From assembly GCA_037447655.1 (NCBI GenBank), contig JBBHKE010001197.1, positions 171,501-235,500 on the forward strand: DNA of 64,000 nt, written 5' to 3'. A program made the translations under genes and the position numbers. Source of the DNA: Zygnema cylindricum. Lineage: Eukaryota; Streptophyta; Zygnematophyceae; Zygnematales; Zygnemataceae. The notes under the pieces were generated by a model, which was given only the letters and a program-made list of their open reading frames with translations, made no database searches and was not told the origin of the DNA. The stretch's first letter is position 1; each line of letters starts with the position of its first letter. Shown piece by piece: positions 1 to 10,260 of this stretch.

Positions 1-32
1 TTTTGATCCAAAAAAGAGGTAAAGCGCAACAT
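1..32. repeat. 32-base direct repeat, left copy (right copy 3624-3655)
   Basis: Bases 1-32 are identical to 3624-3655 in the same orientation and diverge at the next base. The repeat may extend left of the window. The right copy lies in the decayed integrase of the antisense copia H0. The left copy abuts the truncated start of copia A. This fits a window that opens at the end of one unit of a tandem duplication of about 3.6 kb (33-3655), or a filler copy made during break repair. Confidence 0.85.
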
Positions 33-1961
33 GGAGGAGTTCAAAATTAATGACGAGAGTGACGAAGAGGAGGATGAAGAAATTCCATTGAAAAAGAAGA
101 AATCTATTAAAGTTGGTAAGAAATCTGAATCTTCCCAATCTGATTCTGAAAGCTTGAAAAGTGAGAATAGAATTCAAAGTTCCAAGTCTAGTGAAGGATC
201 CCTTAGCAGACAAAGAAGTGAATGTAGTTTGCCATCTGTAAGTGAGAAGGGTGAGAGAGATGATGTTGTTGAAGAAGATATTGTTGTTAGAAGAAGTAAT
301 CGAGCAAATAAGGGAAAGGCTCATGAGAGATTAACTCTTCACATGAATGCTAAGGATAAGTCGGTTAATTTTATTCCAGATGCTAGATTAAATGAATTTC
401 TGTTATAACAATTACTGAGTGAGCCTCTGAATGGGGATCCTAAGTCCTATTCAGAAGCTGTAGCATCAAATGATTGGAATGAAAAGTGGAAACCAGCTTT
501 TGAGAAAGAACTTAAATCTATTATTGATAATGGAACATTTGAAGAAGTAGTTTTACCTGAGGGAAAGAAAGCTATTGATTGTAAATGGGTATTTAAGACT
601 AAGACGGGTGCATCAGGTGAAATTATCAAATATAAGGCAAGATTAGTTGGTAAAGGTTTTCAGCAGAAAGAAGGTATAGATTATACAGAAACATATGCAC
701 CTGTGGTTAAGTTTGATAGTTTAAGGATGATTATTGCGATTGCTGCTGCTAAGAGAAAGCATATCCACCAAATGGATGTGGAAACCGCTTTTCTAAATGG
801 AGAATTGGAAGAAGAAGTTTATATGAAGATTCCAAAAGGAGTTTCGGGCAAACCTGGACATGTGTGGAAGTTGAAGAAGTCGCTCTATGGACTTAAGCAA
901 GCTCAAAAGACATGGTACACTCGTCTTCACAAGGTACTTTTGGATTTTGGCTTTGTTCAGACATTTTCAGATTTAGGTGTATATGTGAAAGGAGAAGGAG
1001 TTGATCAAATTATTTTTAGTGTGTATGTTGATGATTTTATTATGATTTCAGATAGTCTTCAAAGGATTCAAGAATTGAAATATTTTCTTAGTAAATTCTT
1101 CAAAGTTACGGATTTAGGAGAAGCTAGGTACATTCTTGGTATTGAGGTGATACGAGATGAGTTTGGTTCCTTAAAACTTAGTCAGAAACAATATTGTAAG
1201 GAAGTCTTAGCTAAGTTTTCTATGTTGAATGCTAAGCCTTTAAGTACACCTTTGGATCCTAGAGTTCAGTTGAGTAAAGCAGAAAGTGAGCCAATAATTG
1301 ATGTACCTTATAGAGAAGCCGTTGGTTGTTTGATGTATCTTAGTGTTGGAACTAGACCAGATATTTCAGCTGCTGTTAGTATTGTGAGTAAGTATTGTCA
1401 TGCACCTAAGAAGTGTCACTGGGAGAGTGTTAAAAGGATTTTTAGATATTTGGTTGGAACCTTAAGTTATGGTTTAGTTTATAAAGCAGATTCAGAGCTA
1501 GATTGTTTCGGATATTGTGATTCCGATTGGGGTGGAGCTTCGACCCGGGAAAGTCAACATCCGGTTACGCTTTTGTTTTATGTGGAGGTGCGATTTCGTG
1601 GGGTTCGAGACATCAACCTACGGTGGCCTTGAGTTCGACGGAGGCCGAATATATGGCCGCTTGCTATGCTGCCAAAGCTTCAATTTGGTTAAGAGAAATG
1701 TTAAGTGAGTTGGGAATTGTTATTAAGTGTATGAAGTTGTTCTCAGATAGTATATCTAGCATTGCATTGGCTAAGAATCTAGTGTTTCATAAGAGGACTA
1801 AGCACATTAGGATTCAATGGCATTTTGTGAGAGATTTAGTAAATGCTGGTGAGATTGAGTTCATTTTTGTACCAACAGGTGAAGAAGCAGTTGTCATGTT
1901 AACTAAACCTGCTATGTATGATGTCTTTCTGAGAAGAAGGCCTATGTTAGGTTTATTTTGA
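31..1961 (+). pseudogene. copia pol fragment: integrase linker, RT and RNase H
   Basis: One frame is open from 31 to about 1540 except for a single TAA at 406-408. Residues 1-125 are the charged linker, rich in Glu, Lys and Ser, that follows integrase. After the stop come the RT start (KWVFKTKTG-like, near 586), the QMDVETAFLNGELEEEVY block (769-825) and the catalytic YVDD (about 1024-1035). A one-base loss near 1536-1542 shifts RNase H into another frame, which then runs to TGA 1959-1961 with the TEAEYMAA and HKRTKHIRI blocks. RT would copy the element RNA in cytoplasmic particles and RNase H would remove the template. The copy is dead because of the truncation and the frameshift. The isolated TAA looks special because its position is shared with element C. 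Confidence 0.85.
403..414 (+). promoter_or_regulatory. putative programmed readthrough stop (TTA TAA CAA TTA)
   Basis: The TAA at 406-408 is the only stop in about 1.5 kb of its frame. It is followed at once by CAA TTA, which matches the CAR-YYA context of tobamovirus leaky stops. Element C has TAG CAA TTA at the homologous place (47764-47772). Ribosomes terminating here would make the upstream products without RT/RNase H. Readthrough is inferred, not shown. Confidence 0.55.
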
Positions 1962-1993
1962 GTTTGGTTAAGATTTAGTGTAGATTCAACATT

Positions 1994-2004
1994 GAGAGGG
2001 GGAT
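1994..2004 (+). other. polypurine tract of copia A
   Basis: GAGAGGGGGAT lies directly before the TGTTAGG start of the 3' LTR. A purine run at this position primes plus-strand DNA synthesis in LTR retrotransposons. Confidence 0.8.
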
Positions 2005-2648
2005 TGTTAGGACGTACAATTTTTGAATCTACGTTTACGTTACGTTGGTTCGTTTTTAGTGTGGATATAGATTTGATCGTGCGTCGGTTTGCGTACTTTG
2101 GTTTTGTTTCGTATAGTTTGATGTAATATTTCGTGCGTGTACTTTTCACTTGTACACGATTAGATATGATTTGATTTATTTTGTTTCGTTTAAGTTTTAG
2201 TACCATACATCGAGAAGCTTCGTTTCGCGAAACCTACATCTAGTAGTTTTGTTTCGCGTAAGTTAAATTGTTCGTACAGGACTTTGTCAGTTTTGTTTTT
2301 AGTAGTTTCAATTTGTGTTGTACCATATTTGCGTCTAAGTACATTTTGACACTTCTAGAAATTATGTTCTAGATTTTTTCCGTGGCTAAGTTAAAAAGCC
2401 ATCGTGTGAGTTAGATAGATAACAATTAGGAATCAATCAAGAGTCAATTAAGGAGGAATGAATTAAGAGAAGTGTAATGTTTAACAATTAAGTTAATATG
2501 AGTTTATTTTATTGAGTATTCAATTTCTCTCTATCTTGGATTATGCGCTTTCGATGTGTTGTAATGTTTGATTTCATTTTAATATCGCTTCCGCATTCTG
2601 ACATTTAAGTATTTGTGAGCGCATTCCGATTGACTCTTATTTCTATCA
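2005..2648 (+). repeat. 3' LTR of copia A
   Basis: It begins TGTTAGGACG right after the polypurine tract and ends near TTTCTATCA. The tail aligns with the LTR tail of element C (an AAGTGTTTGTAAGTG-like block). It also shares TTCGTTTCGCG motifs with that LTR. The length would be about 644 bases. Confidence 0.6.
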
Positions 2649-2706
2649 GCCGACTGAAATTTGTCCGACTGAAATTTGACTGAAATTTGACCGTATCTGG
2701 AGCCTT

Positions 2707-2754
2707 TAGGGATGGCGGATTTGGGAGGACTAGGGATGGCGGATTTGGGAGGAC
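2707..2754. repeat. exact 24-base tandem duplication
   Basis: A 24-base unit starting TAGGGATGGCGG occurs twice head to tail (2707-2730, 2731-2754). It sits in the stretch 2649-3190 between copia A and the H0 remains, where I recognise no gene. A minus-strand open frame of 127 codons here (2605-2988) has no recognisable similarity. Confidence 0.9.
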
Positions 2755-3192
2755 TTCACTTACAGTAAGGTGAGATGAGAATGCATTTGAATTATTCCCT
2801 ACCAATCGTGTCTTTTCTGTTTTCTGGATTTCGGTAAGTAATGCCTCTTTGAAATATTTGGTCTCCCACATTTTTGACTTCGTTTCCTCGTCTATCAAGT
2901 TGATTAATCTTTTGCTTACTTGATCACATTTTCCTTCGACCGGTTGTGTGGGACGACAAGTGGAAAGCTCCTCTGAGGCTTCTCCCACTTTCCTCGGAAT
3001 CTTTTCTCCTCTCTAGTGAGTTGCGGTTTCCTTTACTGTATTGTGACCTTTGCACAGTTTTGCGTTCTCCATCTCATGTGGCAAGATGCTTGAAAGGACG
3101 GTGACGTGCCAAGATTGATTTGGTCAAGATTTGCCGTTGGCGAGAGACCAGTTAAAATCCGGGCCAAGGAAGTGTGAGTTGGTTAGCCGATT

Positions 3193-5553
3193 TTAATGAT
3201 TAATGTCTTTGGAATTTGTGGTCGTATAGTTGTTAGAAAAATAGAAAAGAGGGGTTAGAGGATCAGTTGGTAATAATTGTGTAGGAAATTTAATGGCGAT
3301 AGGCGTTAAAGGGAGATTTGATACGAGTTGACGAATAAGCGGATCCTCATTAAAAATGACCTTGCGCGTAATAATGACACGACGTGTTGTAGTACAATAC
3401 ATATTTTACACTTTGGAATTGGGGCCGTAACAAAGAAAAACACATGTTATGCCTTCTGCGCCCCATACATTGTAATTTGTGAGGTTTTGTAATATGCTTC
3501 ACTTTCAAAAATGCGAAAGAGAGAGACATTTGGTTCTTTTCCATGCCATGCCTCAAAAACGGGTTTTTTTTAAAAGAGTCGATGTGAGAGACCTGTTTTT
3601 GACATAAGAAGTCGTTAGTCATGTTTTGATCCAAAAAAGAGGTAAAGCGCAACATTGACGGGGCAATATCAAAGAGAGTGCAATTGAACCTTTTACCGTT
3701 CCCATTTTATTGAGGAGTATATAAGGAAGAGGTTTGATGCCACTTCATGCTAAAAAATCCGAAATTTCGTGCGACGTGTATTTACCACCATTATCACTTC
3801 GTTAGAATTTTATCAAAGAGGAGAATTTTTTTTCCAAAAGTGAGTTAAAGGTTTGAAAATATGTGAAATACTCAGATTTATGTTCCATGAGAGACATGTG
3901 GGTAAAATGAGAATAATTATAAATGAATGTTATAAAATTACAAATCTACTCAATCTTCGTACCCTCATGGTTCCACAAATATTGTTATGAATTAAATCAA
4001 GAGGGGATTTAAATTGAAAGAGCTTAAAGGAAAAGGTAAGCACATCATTTTGGCAATAATACATTCATGGCAAAGATTAAGCTTTGTTGCATTAAAGGGA
4101 TTTAGTCCTAAAATAATGTATTAACTAAAAGTGGTTAGATTGTGTCTTTTTAGATGGCCAAATCTTAGAAGCCATTTTTAATACAAGAGAGAAAAAGAGA
4201 GGAAATTGCTACATTTACATTTGCTAAATCACTAAAGGAATTTAAAAACATAGAGATTACCACATAAAATTCCCTTACCAAAGGGAATGTGGTTTGTTGA
4301 GAAAAAATGAATTTTGTTTTCAGAAAAGACGTTAAAGCCGCCATTTTGTAGCACTGTTCAATAGAGAAGTTATTTTTCTTGAGTTAGGGAACGTAATAAA
4401 AATTCTCTAACATGAGTGGATGACAGCTATTCCGATTGATGGCCACCTGTCCGACCATGTTTGATGCAATGCGCAAAGGGACAAAAGACATCACAAGATT
4501 TTTAATGATTGATTTTGTGATGCGATACACCCGTATCTATCGACCCTTCGTAATTATTGCCTGATGCATTAAATGTGTACCCATAATGCATCGAAGGGAT
4601 GGAAACAAATACGTAATGGGTAAGGTTGACAACAGGTGTATCTTGGTTGGTCGCGTCAAGTTTGGGAGATTGGAGAAGCAACGAAGGTAACGGAGTGCAA
4701 ATTGGAAATGAGGTGCCATCATGTTGTACCACGGGGGAGGGGAACCGTGAAGACCGTACGGCGGCGAAATAGGTGTTGCATTGGCGTATTCAATTGAATT
4801 GAACGGTGGTGTTGCAAAAGGCAGATTAGGCAACGCTCTTGGATTTTGCACATTGATTTGGTTTTGACAACCCTCGCCGCACACACTTTCACCCTTACGA
4901 GCGGGCATTTGACACGTATCAATAACGTGATATTTTTTTTGCAATACCTGCAAAAAGTGGAAGATCTTGAAGCACCTAAAAAAAAAGTTGCAACAAACGT
5001 TGTTATTGTTGAGGCATTAGATGATGTCACATGTTTTTTCAACTTCCTTCTAAACTAGGCAACAATCCTACCAAAATCACACTAATTATATATTTGTGTG
5101 TCATAGGGTAATTAATACATTTCAAACAATTGGCGTATGATTGTATTTTCTGAATAAATGACAACATACCCTTGGACTTTTTCTTTTCAAAGAGAATAAA
5201 TTCTCGTCGCAAAACTAATCAATGCGGCCACGTGTCGATTTGTACGTGGCGCATAAAAGTAGCCACAATTTTTTAGCAGTTGTGGCACTTTGAACGAGAT
5301 TTGCAATTGTCTCGTCTGATGACATCATAAGCGGAGACAGCGCAACATAATGTTTTTCTCATCACGCAATAACTGCAAGTTGGGCGGCCGCAAAATCATC
5401 ATCATCCTCCGGCAAGATTGGGACTCGTATAACTCTTACGTGGCCCCACAACTTCTCGCAGGTAAATAAATGTTGGATTTGGATCTTCTAGTTGTAAAGT
5501 CATGTCTTTTAAATTTGTTAACTAATTTTGGCGCATCCAGTGGGCCCATAACC
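3193..5553 (-). pseudogene. decayed antisense copia gag-pol (H0)
   Basis: Read on the minus strand from 5553 downwards, copia parts appear in the right order. There is a half-tRNA primer site (5542-5553), then a gag zinc knuckle near 4905-4960 (CRYC, then HVIDTC) whose frame breaks in a run of eight A. A protease motif IDTGVSHH lies near 4510-4535. Integrase remains follow: an RSDNGG-like motif near 3790, then an NG..KR.N.TL block near 3660-3700 running into 3350-3655. A linker with a VIITRKVIFNEDP motif ends near 3193. There are many stops and frameshifts, and no RT is recognisable downstream. This is the oldest copia layer in the window. Copia A and the 32-base repeat disturb its 3' side. 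Confidence 0.7.
5542..5553 (-). other. half-tRNA primer-binding site of H0
   Basis: The plus strand reads GGGCCCATAACC, so the element strand reads GGTTATGGGCCC. This is the complement of the anticodon arm of eukaryotic initiator tRNA-Met. The identical site follows the 5' LTRs of H2 and H3, with one change in H1. Confidence 0.75.
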
Positions 5554-6020
5554 TAATAAGTTAGCAGCCATAAAAAGATAAGACGGAAAAAATAAAGGAA
5601 CAAGAAAGGACAAAATAGATGAAAATTAAAACAAACGGAAAAGGAAACAACAAGGGACAAAGAGAGGCGGGACTTAAGTTTAGTATTAATGCATAATAAA
5701 AGACACCGAGATGTTTGAGTTTTATATACTTACTCAAACGTGGAAGCCGCGGTGTCAAAAGTGGAGGTAGAACTAGTTTAGGTAGGACTAATCTAGGTGG
5801 ATCTGAAACGGTAGAGGAATCACTAGTTAGAAAGATTCCACGAGTAAGTGAAAATCTTTCTACGCTAAAACAAGACGTATAGAAGGTACAAAAAAGATAC
5901 ATAAACACCCAATAGAGGAAGAAGTATAGGAACACTAGTTAATGTAAAATACTTAAGACTTAGTGTTCTATGACTTAACTACTTACGCAAAGAAAAGTAG
6001 CTAAACATAGTGATTCAATA
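5554..6020. other. unassigned; probable decayed H0 LTR
   Basis: By position this should hold the 5' LTR of H0, since it lies just upstream of that element's primer site. I cannot align it convincingly to other LTRs. It contains the hairpin at 5702-5756. The minus-strand open frame at 5561-5935 is hydrophobic and low in information, and I do not call it a gene. Confidence 0.3.
5702..5756. repeat. two-stage hairpin
   Basis: GACACCG (5702-5708) pairs with CGGTGTC (5750-5756). Inside it GTTTGAGT (5713-5720) pairs with ACTCAAAC (5732-5739), leaving an AT-rich loop. Its role is unknown. Confidence 0.75.
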
Positions 6021-6047
6021 ATAATGTGGAATTTCGAATTCCAATGT

Positions 6048-6430
6048 CCCTCTTCATCTCCTTCTCCCTTAATCTCTCTTGCTTATCCTCCCTCTCCCTC
6101 TCTTTGTCTTCCTCTCCCTCTCCCTCTCTCCTTCTCCATCTCCCTCTCCTTTTTCCCCCCTCCTCTCGCTGTCCTTCTCCCACTCCCTCTCCACTTCCCC
6201 TCTGTCTCTTCACCATTTTCGCTTTCTTTGCCCCTCTCCCTCTTTCCCCCTCCGTTTCTCTCTCCCCTTTTTCCCCTACCTCTCTCTCCCCCCTTTTTCT
6301 TCTCCCTCCTCCCTCCTCCCTCCTCCCTCCCTCTCTCTCCCTCTCTTTATCCTCCTCCCTCCCTCTCTCTCCCTCTCTTTATCCTTCTCCCTGCCATCCT
6401 CATCCCTCTCTTTCTTCCTCTCCCTAAAAA
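6048..6430. repeat. polypyrimidine (CT-rich) tract
   Basis: About 380 bases are almost wholly C and T on the plus strand, with CCCTCTCTCC-like units. Several overlapping open frames here are low-complexity artefacts rich in Ser, Pro and Leu. Long mirror-like pyrimidine tracts can form triplex DNA. Confidence 0.9.
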
Positions 6431-7080
6431 TGTGAGCCCAAACCACCTTTCTGGTCGTCTCTCTTCTTTAACTTTAAAAAAACATTTCACAAATTGTTAC
6501 CTGTGATTTTTTTATTTACTTTTAATTTAAGTTTTTGCTCAAGTTTTTTTTGTTGTTTTTTTTTTTTTCCTTGTATGGAACAACAATTTTATTATTATTT
6601 TTTTTTGTATGATTTTGGGAACCCATTTTTTGTGTTTTTCAAAAGTTGGATATGGATCTTTTAATTTTAAATTGCAAAAATTTTATTCGAAATTTTAAAA
6701 ACTTCAAATTTAAAAAAAATATATATATATATTTAAAGTGTCAAACCTTGAAATTAGAATTCTCCAAATTGTAGACGGTGAGATTGAAAGCCTTAAAATC
6801 ATAAACCGTGAGGTTTGAAACCTTCAAAGTGAAAAATATGATATCATGAAGTATGAAATTAGCCACGAATGTATAAAACTTTAAATGATAAACCGTGAGA
6901 TCAACAACTGTGAGATTATAAACGGTAAAACTTTATTATTTTTATTTTATTTAAACAATGGAGCTAGAGACATTGCTTCATATCCGATCGCAATTCGGCA
7001 AATTAGAATGTCTCATATTAATTAATAATTAATATTTGACGTCCTATTTTTCCAAATGTCTCAATGTCACATGTTGGTTT
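6431..7080. other. AT-rich non-coding stretch
   Basis: T-rich and A-rich runs with a short AT microsatellite near 6718-6732. A loose repetition of CCGTGAGATT-like words occurs about every 30-60 bases between 6770 and 6930. No gene is seen. Confidence 0.7.
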
Positions 7081-7084
7081 CTCC

Positions 7085-7480
7085 AATTTCCAATAAATTT
7101 CCAATTTCCGATTTTTTTATGTTAGAATTATGTCCGAATTTCTATGTTCGAAATACTGATGTCCGAATTTCTGATGTTCAGATTTCTGATGTCGAATTTA
7201 AGATGTTATAATTTCTTATGTTCGAATTCTCGATGTCCCATTTTTTTATGTCCAATTTCTGTTTTTTTAAATTCTGATGTTCATTTTTTTTTTTCCAAAT
7301 ATCTGATGCTCAAATCTCTGATTTTCGAATTTCTGATGTTCTAACTTCTGATGTCCAAATTTCTAATGTTCAGAGTTTTTATTTCCGATGCGAATTTCCG
7401 ATGCGCGCATTTCTGATGTTTAAATTTCCAATGTCCGAATTTTTTATATCCGAATCTTTTGATGTTAATTTTTGGGTTTA
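7085..7480. repeat. degenerate short tandem repeat, GATGTYCGAATTTCT-like
   Basis: Words such as TCTGATGTTC, ATGTCCGAATTT and GATGTCCAAATTTC recur about every 15-20 bases for nearly 400 bases. Copies differ by substitutions and small length changes, so this looks like an old minisatellite. Confidence 0.8.
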
Positions 7481-7524
7481 ATGTCCGATTTCTGCTGTAG
7501 ATTCCGTTGTTTACTGTTTATTAC

Positions 7525-7665
7525 CTTATCTCTTTTTCTCTCTCTGTCTCACTCTCTATTTCTCTTCTTACCTCTCTGCCTCTCCCCCTCCGTCTCCACC
7601 TCCCCCTCTCCATCCCTCTCTCTCTCCCTCTCGCTCTTTCCCTCTCCCTTTCCCTTCTTTCCCCT
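7525..7665. repeat. second polypyrimidine tract
   Basis: CT-rich on the plus strand, about 140 bases, similar in composition to 6048-6430. Open frames across it are compositional. Confidence 0.9.
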
Positions 7666-8700
7666 AACAGCCATTGTCCAAGTCCTGCTTTTCTAAATAC
7701 TCTAGGAAATTGCGACTTAATTTTATGTTTATATTTACTTATTATTTATTTTATTCCGTTGGGCCAACATAATCATTATAATTGTAACTAAAGTAAAAGT
7801 ACATTCCTTTTTTGTAACCTTCTTTTTCGCACTTTCAGATTTTCTCACATTTTTTTCCATTTGTTTATTATTATTATTGTTTTTTTTCATTTGTCGTTAT
7901 TTTTCGTAGGTCTAAGTTTCCCTAGTATCAAATTAACTTCTTTATTTTACTTTACGGCTTTTTTTCTATCTTATTTTCTTTTTACAGTTATTTAACTTAA
8001 TCTGTGTTGTGTGAACGATGAGATTTGAAAAATAAGTAGTAAAATAAAAAAAAAAAATTGCAAAAAAAGCTTTTAGAAATGAACATAAATTCTCAATAAA
8101 AAGAAAAATTGTCTTCACAAGTACACTTAAGTAGAAGTCATTATTTTATCGTTAGAAGGAAAAATCTATAATTCATGTTCATTTTTATTCCAAAATTTGG
8201 AAAAACAATCACGAAAAAACAGGCGTTTTTCAGGGGAATAGAATTCCTGTTATTCCTCGATAATAAAACCTTATTTTCTTATTCCTTCATTTGAAATTCG
8301 TAATTCATTCAACGTTTTAAAATTTACTTTTTTTTTTTATAACTTCATTTTTTTGGAGTTCCCAAAAACTAATAATTTCAAAGAAGTCACAAAGAAGCCT
8401 CAAAGAGTTAACTGGAAAAAATAAACTTTTATTTTTCTAAAGCCACGAGAGTTCTACATGTTTATCAACAAATTGCCCTGTTGTAAAATCTCTTGATTAG
8501 GTGGTTTTTTTGTTCGAGGAAAAAATGAAATAAAGAAAACTTCCAATCCTCTCAGAACAGAAATCTGGTTTTTATCTACTCACCCTATTAACATACGTTG
8601 AGAAAGACAATGAAAAAAAACATTGCTTGAAGAGGAAAACACGTAAAAGAAAAAATAAAAAACAATAAATAAAAATGAACAAACGTGCTGTTTGAAGTTT
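7666..8700. other. unassigned AT-rich DNA
   Basis: Homopolymer runs only. No coding pattern, LTR or RNA signature was recognised. Confidence 0.6.
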
Positions 8701-9125
8701 CATATCTAATTATCCAATTCCTGATTTTCAATGTCCAACGTGTAGTAGATTTTTTTATGTCCGATGATTAATGTACAATGTCCAAAAATTGAGCATTGTA
8801 CAACATACAATGTTCGATGTTTCATGTTTAAAGTTTGACAGTTGATGGTTGACGTTACACCGTGTATCGCTATTAGGGTTAACCCTAATAGCGATTCACG
8901 GTCTAGTGTCTAATGCTTTATTTTGACGCTTCATGTGTGCGCTTTAATTTTAGACGTTTGATGTTTTCATTTTGGTGTTTGATGTTTGAAAATTGATGTT
9001 TGATGTTTATTGTTAATGCTTCATGTTTGACGTTTGAATTTCAATGTTAGATGTTTTTTGTTTGATAAATTTAATTTTAGAAGTTTAATGTTTTCTTTTT
9101 GATGTTTGATGTTTGGTAAATAATG
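8700..9125. repeat. degenerate short tandem repeat, TTTGATGTTTGA-like
   Basis: GATGTTTGATGTTTG words recur throughout, with variants such as CAATGTCC and TAATGCTTCATG. It resembles the field at 7085-7480 in word length and in the shared GATGT core, and may be a diverged arm of the same satellite. The palindrome 8855-8906 interrupts it. Confidence 0.75.
8855..8906. repeat. near-perfect palindrome, head-to-head transposon termini
   Basis: The 20-base arms 8861-8880 and 8881-8900 are reverse complements with one mismatch and no spacer. Pairing continues outwards to about 8855/8906 with two more mismatches. Each arm matches the terminal repeat of the element at 9705-10260 (ATCGCTATTAG core). It is best read as the two ends of a related element joined after loss of its middle. 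The centre reads TTAGGGTTAACCCTAA. Confidence 0.8.
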
Positions 9126-9700
9126 TAAACACAAAGAAAACGTTCGGCGAACATAAGTATATTAGCGGATAAAAACGATAAAATATTCGAATAATAAAAT
9201 TATAATTTGAAAAAATAAAAAAATAGCACTCACCATCACAATCACGACGACCGTTCCCTCAAAATCCGGTTCACCTTCTCTCCCTCCACGCCCCCCTTCT
9301 CTCCATTCCTCCCCTCCTCTTTCTTCTCCCGTGACCGCTTCGAAACGAGAGAGGGAAAGGGTCGACCGCGGCTGTCGTCGAGGAGGCGGAAAGACCGAGA
9401 AAAGGAAACGAAAGGGGAAGGACAACAGATGTACGGTCGTACTGTGCCCTACGGTACCGAAAAGGACGACTCGACGTCCGCGGGGATTCGGGGCGTACGT
9501 TAAATTTTTGCAGAAGCTCGAAAGTTTAGATTGACCGCAAAATAAAACGCAGATCGACGACGAAGCGTGACACGGCCAGTAGGTTCCGTGAGGGAGAGCG
9601 TGACACGTTTTCTACAAAAAACTAAAAAACCCGAATGTAACCTTTATATGATGGCCGAAGCTTTTCTCTTACTAATGTGCACTTAACTCTCAAAATCCTA
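9126..9700. other. unassigned, with a GC- and CpG-richer patch (about 9240-9560)
   Basis: A CT-rich run (9270-9335) is followed directly by a GA-rich run (9345-9425). Base composition differs from the AT-rich surroundings. No gene is recognised. Confidence 0.5.
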
Positions 9701-9704
9701 TACA

Positions 9705-10260
9705 CTACACCGCGCATCGTTATTAGTGTCAAAGTTTAAATAGTGTGTAAGTAAATATATCGTCATTGACGCTAATTAAGAATTTGAAAATTAAAAAAAA
9801 AAAGGTTTATTCTAATTTCAGTGTTAACGCTAATTTGGGTTGTCCTGAATAATAAATACCCGCCCTTTCGATGTCTACAGTAATCTGTGTACCCGTACAA
9901 AATCTGACAATTCGTACGCCGTCGCGCTGTTCACACGGTCGACGGACGAACATATGAGAACGTGATTTTTGTCGACGAGTTTGCGTCATTTTCTTCCCGT
10001 GCACATTCACATGTGTGCGCAATAATTTTAAGTGTCTTTTTATGCCTTTGTAATTAAAAAAGTACCATTTCATATGGAGATTCTTGTCCGTACGCCACGC
10101 TATTTCCATCGCTGTGTACTTTTCTTATTAACGCTAATTGAAAAAAAACCCTAATTAGAATAATGGAAAAAATAAAATTATGGATTGTATTTCGGGTTTT
10201 TTTTTTTTTAAAAGGGCACCGAATTGGAGTTATATACTCTAATAGCGATTGACGGTGTAG
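9705..10260. mobile_element. putative non-autonomous TIR element (MITE-like)
   Basis: The left end begins CTACACCGCGCATCG. The right end, reverse complemented, begins CTACACCGTCAATCG. About 20 of the first 23 bases match, ending in TATTAG. The interior has repeated ACGCTAATT words (9769, 9829, 10129) and no transposase. Flanks read CA on the left and TA on the right, so the target duplication and superfamily are not settled. Related termini occur at 8855-8906 and 23925-23945. Confidence 0.6.

Larger units (their letters stand above)
33..2648 (+). mobile_element. Ty1/copia retrotransposon A, 5'-truncated (family T)
   Basis: The element lacks its 5' LTR, gag, protease and most of integrase. 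It begins in the acidic/serine-rich linker after integrase and continues through reverse transcriptase, RNase H, a polypurine tract and a 3' LTR. Its protein is clearly of the same family as element C (43903-49923), with long shared stretches in the RT. The 3' LTR end at 2648 was set by aligning its tail with the 570-base LTR of C, so it is an inference. No target-site duplication can be checked because the 5' end is missing. Confidence 0.85.

Noticed and set aside
2605-2988. 127-codon minus-strand open frame as a gene
   Set aside because: No recognisable domain; part is made by the 24-base duplication and it overlaps the LTR end.
6024-6506. Long overlapping open frames in the CT-rich tract
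   Set aside because: Three frames are open at once, all Ser/Pro/Leu low-complexity; this is a composition artefact.
8873-8888. TTAGGGTTAACCCTAA as an interstitial telomere
   Set aside because: Only one unit per side; the surrounding arms match transposon termini, which explains it better.
9162-9534. Opposed open frames around the GA/CT inversion
   Set aside because: Both arise from purine/pyrimidine-biased sequence and lack recognisable similarity.
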